A stretch of DNA of 64,000 bases from Termitidicoccus mucosus (GTDB lineage Bacteria > Verrucomicrobiota > Verrucomicrobiia > Opitutales > Opitutaceae): contig NZ_CP109796.1 in the NCBI RefSeq assembly GCF_038725785.1, positions 2,790,001 to 2,854,000 of the forward strand. The letters are read 5' to 3'. Positions 25,178 through 33,512 of this stretch are shown piece after piece. Position 1 is the first letter of the stretch; each line of letters opens with the position of its first letter. The notes beneath the pieces are model-generated. The model ran no database searches. It saw only the letters and a program-made list of their open reading frames with translations, and was not told where the DNA came from. A program made the position numbers and the translations under genes.

Positions 25178-26575
25178 CTAATTATACAACCAGAACTTCC
25201 GGCTCGCCTGCTGGTAGGCGGCGGCTTCGCGCTGCCATTTCTGGACAAAGGAGGCCACGCTCACTTTTGCGCCGTCGCGCTTGAGGGCGTCCCACCACTC
25301 GGGCGAGCCGGTGTGGATGTTGAAACTGCGCGCATCGGCGGGCTTGGCCGCGGCAAAGGGATTGTTGCCGCCGAGCTGGCAGGCGAGGCGCATCAGATAA
25401 AAGCTCAACTCGGTCGGCCGCCAGGCATCCCAGTTGACCACATCGACATAGAGGCCGATGCCTTTCGACGCGCCGCCTTTGGGCGCGGTGAGCGTGACTT
25501 TGCGAAACGCTAGGCCGGACACGCCGAGGGCGTTGAGCTGGCGCAGGAGTTCGTCCACGGAGCGGCCATTATGGGATAGCCCGCGAAACGGATACTGCGT
25601 GCCGATGCCGTGACGAAACCCTCCGATCTGGCAGCCGAGCCCGGTCATCGCGTAGCCCATGACGGCGGAGAAATCCTGCACGTAGGGCGACGTCGCGACA
25701 AAGTTCAGCCCGGTGTCCGGCCAGCGCATCGCGCGCCGCCAGCCGCCCATCGGCACGACCGACAGACGGCCTTTGGCCCGGACGGTTTCCGGCACGTCGA
25801 GCCAGCCGGGCGTGCCGACGGCCATGCGCGCGAGTTCGCCCATCGTCAGGCCGTGGACGTAGGGAATCTGATACGCGCCGACGCCGCTGAAAAGCGAACG
25901 GTCGAGGATGGGGCCGTCCACCTTCAGGCCGCCGAGCGGGTTCGGGCGGTCCAGCACGATGACCTCGACGTTGTTTTCGAAACACGCCTCGATGGCGTAT
26001 TTCATGCAGACGGAAAACGTGTAGGAACGCACGCCGATGTCCTGCAAGTCGATGACCAGCGCGTCGAGGTTCTTGAGTTGCGCGGGGGTGGGCTTGCGGT
26101 TTTTGCCGTAAAGCGAATACGCGGGCAGGCCGGTGCGCGCGTCGGTCGTGTCGGCGATGTTTTGCGAGGCGGGGGCGTTGCCGTAAATGCCGTGCTCGGG
26201 ACCGAACAGCGCGACCAGCCGCGCATTGGGCGCGCGGCGCAGGACGTCGATGGTGCTGATGCCGTTGCGATTCACCCCGGCGGGATGCGAGAGCAGGCCG
26301 ATCTTCTTGCCGGCGACCGCCGTGAAGCCCTGCGCCTCCAGCACATCGACGCCGAGCATGATGGCGCCGGGGCGGGGCGGATAGCCGATGTTGGGCGCCG
26401 CGGGGGCTTGCGCTACGGCGGTTGCGGGCGGGGCGGTCGGCTTGTAGCGGGCGTTGGATGCCGGGGCGGCCTTGCCCGATTTGCCGGAGGAGCAACTCGC
26501 AAGCCCGGCGACAAGGGAAAGAGCAAGGATGGTGGAAAGAAAAATGGCGAGTATCTGGCGATCGCGTCCGTGCAT
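25178..26575 (-). CDS. namZ: DUF1343 lipoprotein, NamZ-type exo-beta-N-acetylmuramidase (GH171)
   Basis: The 465-aa protein has a lipoprotein signal with lipobox LASC (Cys28), then a Ser/Lys/Pro linker. The DUF1343 region starts at VLEAQGFTAVAGKKIGLLSHPAGVNRNG and contains ALFGPEHGIYG, DLQDIGVRSYTF, VIVLDRPNPLGG and YVHGLTMGELARM. DUF1343 proteins include NamZ, which releases terminal MurNAc from peptidoglycan fragments. Membrane anchoring suggests periplasmic cell-wall recycling or scavenging. The assignment to activity is from family knowledge. Confidence 0.88.
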   Translation of the reverse strand: MHGRDRQILAIFLSTILALSLVAGLASCSSGKSGKAAPASNARYKPTAPPATAVAQAPAAPNIGYPPRPGAIMLGVDVLEAQGFTAVAGKKIGLLSHPAGVNRNGISTIDVLRRAPNARLVALFGPEHGIYGNAPASQNIADTTDARTGLPAYSLYGKNRKPTPAQLKNLDALVIDLQDIGVRSYTFSVCMKYAIEACFENNVEVIVLDRPNPLGGLKVDGPILDRSLFSGVGAYQIPYVHGLTMGELARMAVGTPGWLDVPETVRAKGRLSVVPMGGWRRAMRWPDTGLNFVATSPYVQDFSAVMGYAMTGLGCQIGGFRHGIGTQYPFRGLSHNGRSVDELLRQLNALGVSGLAFRKVTLTAPKGGASKGIGLYVDVVNWDAWRPTELSFYLMRLACQLGGNNPFAAAKPADARSFNIHTGSPEWWDALKRDGAKVSVASFVQKWQREAAAYQQASRKFWLYN

Positions 26576-26833
26576 GGCGAGGCACTCACCTTTGCGGGCG
26601 TGCCGGGATGCGTCGAGAGCGAATCGGATGCCGGGCGGTTTTTATGGATGGACGAACAACACAGGGACGTCTGCCGCGGACACACGATTGGCAATAATTT
26701 GGCATGTTGACTTGATTTGTAAAAAAATAACCTAGTGCTGTTCTACTCTGCATCGTCTCCTGGCTGCACGCGTCCAGCTTCGTCTCACATGGAAACACCG
26801 CCTCCGGCCTCCCAGCGTCCTCCGTCCCTCGTC

Positions 26834-28003
26834 ATGAAACCGCGCCTGTTGCTCCCGCTGCTTGTTCTCCTCGGCATCGTCGCCGTGGTGGCGTGGCGGC
26901 TCACCGCCGCGCGCGCCTCGGCCCAGTCCGCCACCGCCGCCGCGGCCGCCGCGCGCGCGCCGCGCTCCGTGCCGGTCGTGATCGCCGATGCCGTCGAACG
27001 CGACGTGCCGGTCTGGCTTTCCGGCATCGGAGCCGTGCAAGCCTACAACACCGTGACCGTCCGCCCGCGCGTGGGCGGCACGCTCGACTCGGTCAATTTC
27101 AGCGAGGGCCAGACCGTCGCGGCCGGCGATGTCATCGCCCAGATCGACCCGCGCCCCTACCGCGCCGCGCTCGACCGCGCCATCGCGCAAAAGGCGCAAT
27201 ACGACGCCCAGCTCAAAAACGCCCGCCTCGAACTCGTCCGCATCCGCTCCCTCGTCGCCAGCAACGCCGAAAGCCGCCAGCTCCTCGAGCAAAACGAGGC
27301 CGCCGTCGCCCAATACGAGGCACTCTCCGCCGGCGCGCAGGCGGCCATCGACGCCGCCCGGCTCGACCTCGACTTCACCACCGTGCGCGCGCCCATCGCC
27401 GGCCGCACCGGCGTGCGCCGCGTCGATGCCGGCAACATCGTGACCGCCGGCCAGCCCGACGGCCTCGTCGTCCTCACGCAAATCCAGCCGGTGTCGGTCG
27501 TGTTCACGCTTCCGCAGCGCCATCTCGCCGCCCTCCGCCCCGGCGCGCAAAAAGCCGCCGCGGACGCCGCGTCGCGCCTCATCGTGCAGGCGCTCGACGA
27601 CCAGGGAGGCGTGCTCGCCGATGGCCGCCTCGACCTCGTGGACAACCAGATCGACGCCGCCACCGGCACGCTCCGCCTGAAAGCCACCTTTCCCAACGCA
27701 AGCCTCGCGCTCTGGCCCGGCCAGTTTGTCTCCGCGCGGGTGCTGGTCGAGACGCGCCCCCATGCCGTCGTCGTTCCGACGCCCGTCGTGCAAAACGGTC
27801 TGGACGGCCCGTTTGCCTACGTCGTGACCGGCTCGAACACCGTCGAGCCGCGCCCTGTGAAACCCGGCCCCGTGCTCGACGGTTACACGCTCATCGAAAG
27901 CGGCCTGCTCCCCGGCGAGCGCGTCGTCGTCGACGGCCACGCCAAGCTGAAACCCGGCTCGCTCGTGAGAAATGCGGAACACGGGGCGCGGAGTGCGGAA
28001 TGA
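26834..28003 (+). CDS. RND efflux periplasmic adaptor (MdtA/AcrA family)
   Basis: The 389-aa protein begins with a signal anchor (MKPRLLLPLLVLLGIVAVVAW). Then follow the barrel-sandwich (SGIGAVQAYNTVTVRPRVGG, VAAGDVIAQIDPRPYRAAL), an alpha-hairpin coil (residues about 95-170), LDFTTVRAPIAGRTGVRRVD and a beta-barrel with FPNASLALWPGQFV. The motifs match MdtA/AcrA adaptors. An alternative start lies at 26789. The last residues, NAEHGARSAE and stop, come from the family H repeat and are probably not ancestral. It pairs with the RND pump downstream. Confidence 0.92.
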   Translation: MKPRLLLPLLVLLGIVAVVAWRLTAARASAQSATAAAAAARAPRSVPVVIADAVERDVPVWLSGIGAVQAYNTVTVRPRVGGTLDSVNFSEGQTVAAGDVIAQIDPRPYRAALDRAIAQKAQYDAQLKNARLELVRIRSLVASNAESRQLLEQNEAAVAQYEALSAGAQAAIDAARLDLDFTTVRAPIAGRTGVRRVDAGNIVTAGQPDGLVVLTQIQPVSVVFTLPQRHLAALRPGAQKAAADAASRLIVQALDDQGGVLADGRLDLVDNQIDAATGTLRLKATFPNASLALWPGQFVSARVLVETRPHAVVVPTPVVQNGLDGPFAYVVTGSNTVEPRPVKPGPVLDGYTLIESGLLPGERVVVDGHAKLKPGSLVRNAEHGARSAE

Positions 28004-28100
28004 AGCAGCTCCGAGAAACAACGCCCTAAACAACCCGTCCGCCAAAACGCCACGCGACTCCGCGACTTCCCATTCCGCATTCCGCATTCCGCATTTCCCG
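27966..28100. repeat. Family H repeat, copy 2, overlapping the adaptor 3' end
   Basis: GAAATGCGGAACACGG and GGAGTGCGGAATGA at the left, and CATTCCGCATTCCGCATTCC at the right, fill the gap between the two RND genes. The left arm encodes the C-terminal tail and stop codon of the adaptor. Confidence 0.8.
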
Positions 28101-31100
28101 ATGTCCCTTTCCGACTCCTTCAGTCCTTCCACCCCGTTCATCAAGCGGCCCGTCGCGACCACGCTGCTCACCATCGCGATTTTCCTCATCGGGATCGTCG
28201 CCTTTCCCCTGCTCCCGGTCGCACCGCTGCCGCAAGTCGAGTTTCCCACCATCCAGGTTTCCGCGGGCCTGCCCGGCGCGAGTCCCGAGACGATGGCCTC
28301 CTCCGTCGCCACGCCGCTTGAAAACCAGCTCGCGCTCATTCCCGGCATCACGCAACTCTCGTCCGCCAGTTCGCTCGGCGGCGTGTCCATCACCATCCAG
28401 TTCGACCTCGACGTGGACATCGACGCGGCCGCGCAGGAAGTCCAGTCCGCCATCAACGCCGCCGGCGGCCAGCTCCCCTCCGAGCTGCCCAGCCCGCCGA
28501 CCTACCGCAAGGTCAATCCCTCCGACGCGCCCATCATGCTCCTCAGCGTCGTGTCGGAAGTGCTCCCGCTCACGGAAGTCAGCGATTACGCCGCCAACGT
28601 CGTCGCGCAGCAACTCTCGCAGCTCCGCGGCGTCGCGCAGGTGGACATCATGGGCGAGCAGAAACCCGCCGTGCGCGTGCAGATCGACCCCGTGAAACTC
28701 GCCTCGCTCGGCCTCAGCCTCGACGACGTGCGCGGCGTCATCGCCTCCGCCACCATCAACTCGCCCAAGGGCAGCATCGACGGCCCGCGCCAGAGTTTCG
28801 CCATCTACGCCAACGACCAGCTCCTCGACGCCGGGCCCTACAACGACCTCATCCTCGCCTACCGCAACGGCGCGCCCGTGCGCGTGCGCGATGTCGGCCG
28901 CGCCGTCGCCGGCCCCGAAAACGTGCGCTCCGCCGCGTTCGTCAACAACCAGCGCGGCGTCGGCGTCATCATCCGCAAGCAGGCCGACGCGAACGTGATC
29001 GAGACCGTGCAGCGCATCCGCGAGCTCATCCCCGAGTTGCAGGCCGCGATGCCGCCCGCGATCACCATCGACGTGCTCAGCGACCGCATGCGCACCATCC
29101 GCGCCTCGGTCGAGGAGGTCGAGTTTCACCTCGTGCTCACCATGGCGCTGGTCACCGGCGTCGTGTTTTTGTTTCTGCGCAACGTCCGCGCCACGCTCAT
29201 CTCCAGCGCCGTCGTGCCCGTGTCCATCGTGGCCACCTTCGCCATCATGCACGCGCTCGGCTTCAGCCTGAACAACCTCTCGCTCATGGCGCTCACCATC
29301 TCGGTCGGCTTCGTCATCGACGACGCCATCGTGATGCTCGAAAACATCTACCGCCACATCGAGGACGGCATGCCGCCCATGCAGGCCGCGCTCAAGGGCG
29401 CGGGCGAGATCGGCTTCACCATCCTCTCCATCAGCATGTCGCTCGTCGCGGTGTTCATCCCCGTGCTGCTGATGGGCGGCATCGTCGGGCGGCTCTTCCG
29501 CGAGTTCGCCGTCACCGTCACCGCCGCCGTGCTCGTGTCGGGTTTCGTGTCGCTCACGTTTGTCCCCATGATGTGCTCGCGCTTCCTCCGCCCGCACGCC
29601 AGGCACCAGCACGGAAACGCGGCGGCGCTGCCGCCCGCCCCGCCCCGCCCCACCCTCCGCGCCCGGCTCGACCGCGTGCTCGAAAAATTCTTCAACGCGC
29701 TCGAAAACACCTACGCCGCCGTGCTCCGCTTCGTGCTCCGCCACCAGCGGGCCACGCTGTTCTCGCTCTTCGCCACGCTCGGCCTCACCGTGTTTGTTTT
29801 CATCAAGATGCCGAAGGGCTTTTTCCCGCAGCAGGACACCGGCTTCATCAACGCCACCGCCGAGGCCGCGCCCGACATCTCCTTCATCGCCATGAGCGAA
29901 ATCGCGCAGCGGATCGGCGGCGTCATCAAGGACGACCCCGGCGTGCTCGCGTTTCAAAGCCGCATCGGCGGCGGGCGTTCCAGCGGCGGCCTCAACAACT
30001 CCCGCTTCTGGATCACGCTCAAGGACCGCGACCAGCGCGATTCCGCCTCCGCCATCATCGCGCGGCTCCGCCGCGCCACCGCCGGCATCCCCGGCGTGAC
30101 CATGTTTTTCTCGGCCCAGCAGGACCTCAATGTCGGCGGACTCTCCAGCAAGACGCAGTTCCAATACACGCTGCGCGACGCCGACATCGACGAGCTCAAC
30201 ACCTGGGCCCCGCGCATCCTCGCGCGGCTCGAAACGCTGCCCGAGTTGCGCGACGTCACCTCCGACCAGCAATCCACCGCGCCCGCGCTCCAGGTCGAGA
30301 TCGACCGCCAGGCCGCCTCGCGTTTCGGCATTCCCGCGCAGGCGATCAACGCCGCGCTCTACAACGCCTTCGGCCAGCGCCAGGTCACGCAATTCTACAC
30401 GCAGGTCAGCCAGTACAAGGTCATCATCGAGGTGCCGCCCGAGTTGCAGGCCGATCCGTCCACCTTCGACAAACTCTTCCTCCGCTCGCCGCTCACCGGC
30501 GGGCAGGTTCCGCTCTCCTCGCTCGTCACCTTCGACCGCAACGGGACCAAGCCGCTTTCGATCAACCATCTCGGCCAGTATCCCGCCGTGACCATTTCCT
30601 TCAACCTCGCCCCCGAGATCGCGCTCGGCGAAGCCGTCACGGCGGTCGAGCGCGCCACCGCCGAGATGGGCGTGCCGCCCACGCTCACCGGCAGCTTCCA
30701 GGGCACTGCGCAAGCCTTCCAGACTTCGCTGAGCTCGCAGCCGCTGCTCATCGCCGCCGCCGTCGTCGCCATCTACATCATCCTCGGCATGCTTTACGAG
30801 AGCTTCATTCATCCGATCACGATTCTCTCCACGCTGCCCTCCGCCGGCCTCGGCGCGCTGCTCACCCTCTGGGTCTTTGGGCACGACATCGGCGTCATCG
30901 CCATCATCGGCATCCTGCTGCTCATCGGCATCGTGAAGAAAAACGCCATCATGCTCATTGACTTCGCCATCGAGGCGGAGCGAATGCGCGGCCTCGCCCC
31001 GCACGACGCCATTTACGAGGCCGGCCTGAAACGCTTCCGCCCGATCCTGATGACCACGATCGCCGCCATGCTCGGCGGCGTCCCGCTCGCGCTGGGGCAC

Positions 31101-31307
31101 GGCGACGGCTCCGAACTCCGCCAGCCCCTGGGCTACGCCATCGTCGGCGGCCTTATCCTCAGCCAGCTCCTCACGCTGCTGACGACGCCGGTCGTCTATC
31201 TCGCGCTGACGCGCCTCGCCGCCAGAAAACCCGCCGTCCAAGCGGCGCCGGCATGGCAGACCGACGCCGGCACGCCCGTGACCGGCGGCGAAGTCACGGC
31301 CAAGTAG
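28101..31307 (+). CDS. RND multidrug efflux transporter (AcrB/MdtB/C family)
   Basis: The 1068-aa inner-membrane proton antiporter starts MSLSDSFSPSTPFIKRPVATTLLTIAIFL, the usual HAE1-type N-terminus. It has VAPLPQVEFPTIQVSAGLPGASPETMASSVATPLE, the transmembrane block ISVGFVIDDAIVMLENIYRH with the proton-relay acidic pair, the second-half KMPKGFFPQQDTGF, and GIVKKNAIMLIDFAIEAE near the C-terminus. The start at 28101 is preferred because the longer frame reads through family H repeat. The upstream adaptor is its partner; no TolC-type outer-membrane gene is adjacent. Confidence 0.95.
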   Translation: MSLSDSFSPSTPFIKRPVATTLLTIAIFLIGIVAFPLLPVAPLPQVEFPTIQVSAGLPGASPETMASSVATPLENQLALIPGITQLSSASSLGGVSITIQFDLDVDIDAAAQEVQSAINAAGGQLPSELPSPPTYRKVNPSDAPIMLLSVVSEVLPLTEVSDYAANVVAQQLSQLRGVAQVDIMGEQKPAVRVQIDPVKLASLGLSLDDVRGVIASATINSPKGSIDGPRQSFAIYANDQLLDAGPYNDLILAYRNGAPVRVRDVGRAVAGPENVRSAAFVNNQRGVGVIIRKQADANVIETVQRIRELIPELQAAMPPAITIDVLSDRMRTIRASVEEVEFHLVLTMALVTGVVFLFLRNVRATLISSAVVPVSIVATFAIMHALGFSLNNLSLMALTISVGFVIDDAIVMLENIYRHIEDGMPPMQAALKGAGEIGFTILSISMSLVAVFIPVLLMGGIVGRLFREFAVTVTAAVLVSGFVSLTFVPMMCSRFLRPHARHQHGNAAALPPAPPRPTLRARLDRVLEKFFNALENTYAAVLRFVLRHQRATLFSLFATLGLTVFVFIKMPKGFFPQQDTGFINATAEAAPDISFIAMSEIAQRIGGVIKDDPGVLAFQSRIGGGRSSGGLNNSRFWITLKDRDQRDSASAIIARLRRATAGIPGVTMFFSAQQDLNVGGLSSKTQFQYTLRDADIDELNTWAPRILARLETLPELRDVTSDQQSTAPALQVEIDRQAASRFGIPAQAINAALYNAFGQRQVTQFYTQVSQYKVIIEVPPELQADPSTFDKLFLRSPLTGGQVPLSSLVTFDRNGTKPLSINHLGQYPAVTISFNLAPEIALGEAVTAVERATAEMGVPPTLTGSFQGTAQAFQTSLSSQPLLIAAAVVAIYIILGMLYESFIHPITILSTLPSAGLGALLTLWVFGHDIGVIAIIGILLLIGIVKKNAIMLIDFAIEAERMRGLAPHDAIYEAGLKRFRPILMTTIAAMLGGVPLALGHGDGSELRQPLGYAIVGGLILSQLLTLLTTPVVYLALTRLAARKPAVQAAPAWQTDAGTPVTGGEVTAK

Positions 31308-31326
31308 CGCAACCCGCTTTTGCAGG

Positions 31327-31472
31327 CGCGGCAGCGCGTAGCGCAGGCATCCTGCCTGCCGTCAAAAAAGAAGGCGCGAAGCGCCGCTGACTCTCTTTTT
31401 AAAAAAGAATGCCGCGCTTCGCGCGATCAAGTATCGACGGCAGGCAGGATGCCTGCGCTACGCGCTGCCGCG
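31327..31472. repeat. GCGTAGCGCAGGCATCCTGC palindrome, family F copy 1
   Basis: The arms CGCGGCAGCGCGTAGCGCAG... and the matching complement ending CTGCCGCG are at 31327-31362 and 31436-31472. The loop holds a second, imperfect palindrome (GGCGCGAAGCGCC...GCGCTTCGCGC). This occupies most of the 316-bp RND-comEC gap. Confidence 0.85.
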
Positions 31473-31623
31473 CAAAGCTGTAATCACGCTAAACAGATAC
31501 GCGAACCGTCCCTCCAAAAAAGTCAAAATATCAGGGAAATCTGGCATTGCTTGCCCGCCCGGTCCCTGCCCCGCGCACAAAAACATTCGCCCGCGCCGCG
31601 TCTTCGTTTTTTAATGCCGGACC

Positions 31624-33300
31624 GTGAGCGAACCCCTTCCTCGATGTTTGCGTTATCGCGCGCCCGTGCTCTGGCTGCTGCTGCCGTGGGCTGCGGGCGT
31701 GGCGTCCGCCAGGATTCTTCCGGGAGCCGTGCCGGTCGGGTGGCTGCTGCCCTGCGCGGCGGCGCTGGCGGGCGTGTCGGTCTGGTGCGCGTTTTCCAGC
31801 CCGGCGCGCACCCTCGTCGCGCGGGGCGGACTGGCGGCGATGGTGACCGCGATGCTGCTGGGCGGCGCGGCGGCTTACGAGATTCATCGCGGGCGCCTGG
31901 CGGTTTGGGAAACGCTGCCGCCGCGCGAAGCCCGGCTGGTGTTGAGCGTGGAGCGGGCTTACACGCCAAACCCCGCCTACAAAACCGTCAGCGGAATCGC
32001 GCGCGTGGTTTCCGCCGACCCGCATCTGCGCGAACTCGCCGGGCAGCGGTTGTATTACTCGCTGCGCCCCGCGGACGGGCGGCAGCGGCTGCTGGCGCGG
32101 ACAACCGAGATCCGCGTCACGGGCGTCCTGCAACCGCTCCCGCGTAATGCCGCGCCGGATACATTTGACGGCTACCTGACCTCCATCGGCGCAAATTTCA
32201 GGCTGACGCGCGGACGCATCCACGAGGAGATGCGCGGGCCGTCGGCCTTCGCGGCGTTTTGCGAGCGGGCGCGGCTGCGTTTCGAGACGCTGCTGGGGCG
32301 CGGCATCGAGGAAAAGCGCCCCGAGCTGGCGGGGGTTTTGCGCGCCATGCTGCTCGGGCAGAAACGCGACATGCAGGAGGAGCAGGTCACGACGTATCTG
32401 CGCACGGGGACGATGCACCTATTCGCCATCAGCGGGCTGCACATCGGCGTGATCGCGCTCGGCATCCACGGCCTGCTGGCGGCGGTGCGGCTGCCGCGAT
32501 GGGTGCAGTTTGGCGCGGGCCTGGCCGCGTTGTGGCTTTTTGTCCAGATAACCGGCGCGACTCCGTCGGCGGTGCGCGCGTTCTGGATGATAGCTCTCCT
32601 GCAACTTTCCTTCAAGCTGCGCGTGCCGGTGAATCCGCTGGCCACGCTGGCGTTCGCGGCGCTGGTTTCGCTCGTGGCGCATCCGCTCCAGTTGTTCAGC
32701 GCGAGTTTCCAGATGTCCTATGGCATCGTGGGCGGGCTGCTGCTGTTCGGCGTGCCGCTGGGCGAGCGCTGGCAGGCGCGCTGGCGGTTGTTTGCGGACC
32801 TGCCCAAGGCATCCTGGGCGTGGTGGCGGCGCTGGGCGGAGAAGGTGCAGCGGGCCCTGCTCGGCGCGCTTGGCATCGGCGTGGCGTCCAGCTTGGTCAG
32901 CGCGATTTGCGGGGTGATTTATTTCGGCCTGTTCACGCCGGGCGCGTTGCTGGCGAACCTCGTGCTGATCCCGCTGGCGTCGGTCGCGATCCTGGGCGGG
33001 TTTCTATCGCTGCTCACCGGGTTGTGCGGGCTGGGCTGGGCGGGCGCGCTCTTCAATCACGCGGCGGCGCTGCTGCTCCTCGGGATGCAAAAGCTGCTGG
33101 AGTGGTTTTTGTTGATACCGGGAATATTCTGGCCGGGAAAATTCGCGCCCGCGTGGACGGGCCACGCCGCGCTGGCGTGCCTGCTGGGGTCGTTCTTGTT
33201 TGGATACGCGCACCGCTGGCGCTGGGGTCGGGGCGGTTTCCTCGCGCCGGTGGCGGTCGTCGGGGTCGCGCTGGCCGCGTGCGTGCAGTTCGGCGGATGA
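31624..33300 (+). CDS. comEC: ComEC/Rec2-family membrane protein lacking the C-terminal nuclease-like domain
   Basis: The 558-aa protein starts at a GTG. It has N-terminal hydrophobic helices, an OB-like segment (about 95-190) and the Competence domain with GVLRAMLLGQKRDM, TGTMHLFAISGLHIGVIA, ITGATPSAVRAFWMIAL and PLQLFSASFQMSYGIVGG. These are ComEC hallmarks for moving single-stranded DNA across the inner membrane. It stops after the membrane part; the metallo-beta-lactamase-like domain of long ComEC proteins is missing, which is common in some lineages. Confidence 0.9.
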   Translation: MSEPLPRCLRYRAPVLWLLLPWAAGVASARILPGAVPVGWLLPCAAALAGVSVWCAFSSPARTLVARGGLAAMVTAMLLGGAAAYEIHRGRLAVWETLPPREARLVLSVERAYTPNPAYKTVSGIARVVSADPHLRELAGQRLYYSLRPADGRQRLLARTTEIRVTGVLQPLPRNAAPDTFDGYLTSIGANFRLTRGRIHEEMRGPSAFAAFCERARLRFETLLGRGIEEKRPELAGVLRAMLLGQKRDMQEEQVTTYLRTGTMHLFAISGLHIGVIALGIHGLLAAVRLPRWVQFGAGLAALWLFVQITGATPSAVRAFWMIALLQLSFKLRVPVNPLATLAFAALVSLVAHPLQLFSASFQMSYGIVGGLLLFGVPLGERWQARWRLFADLPKASWAWWRRWAEKVQRALLGALGIGVASSLVSAICGVIYFGLFTPGALLANLVLIPLASVAILGGFLSLLTGLCGLGWAGALFNHAAALLLLGMQKLLEWFLLIPGIFWPGKFAPAWTGHAALACLLGSFLFGYAHRWRWGRGGFLAPVAVVGVALAACVQFGG

Positions 33301-33334
33301 AAGAACGCGGAGGAGCAAATTTGGATTTTCCAAA

Positions 33335-33462
33335 TGGAGGGACGGCCTCCGTGCCGGTTCTTTCTCTTTCCTCTTTCTCTTCCCCCTCCTTTACTGACGA
33401 AAGAGAAAGATAAAGAGGAAAGAGAAAGAATAAAGCCGGACGGCACGGAGGCCGTCCCTCCA
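33335..33462. repeat. Nested palindrome: family C around family D
   Basis: The outer arms TGGAGGGACGGCCTCCGTGCC (positions 33335 onward) and its complement to 33462 are family C. The loop 33359-33434 is a family D palindrome of CTTTCTCTTTCC / GGAAAGAGAAAG repeats. Confidence 0.85.
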
Positions 33463-33512
33463 AAATTCAAAAATGCCAAGGGGAATCGGTATGATTTCGC
33501 AGTTTCCAAACA

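Noticed and set aside
28026-31241. Minus-strand ORF (1071 aa) opposite the RND pump
   Set aside because: The composition (Asp/Glu/Gly/His/Arg) is typical of antisense of high-GC genes; the plus strand has all RND motifs.
33335-33462. Rho-independent terminator for comEC
   Set aside because: The structure is a large nested repeat with no T-run at the stem end; termination there is possible but not supported.
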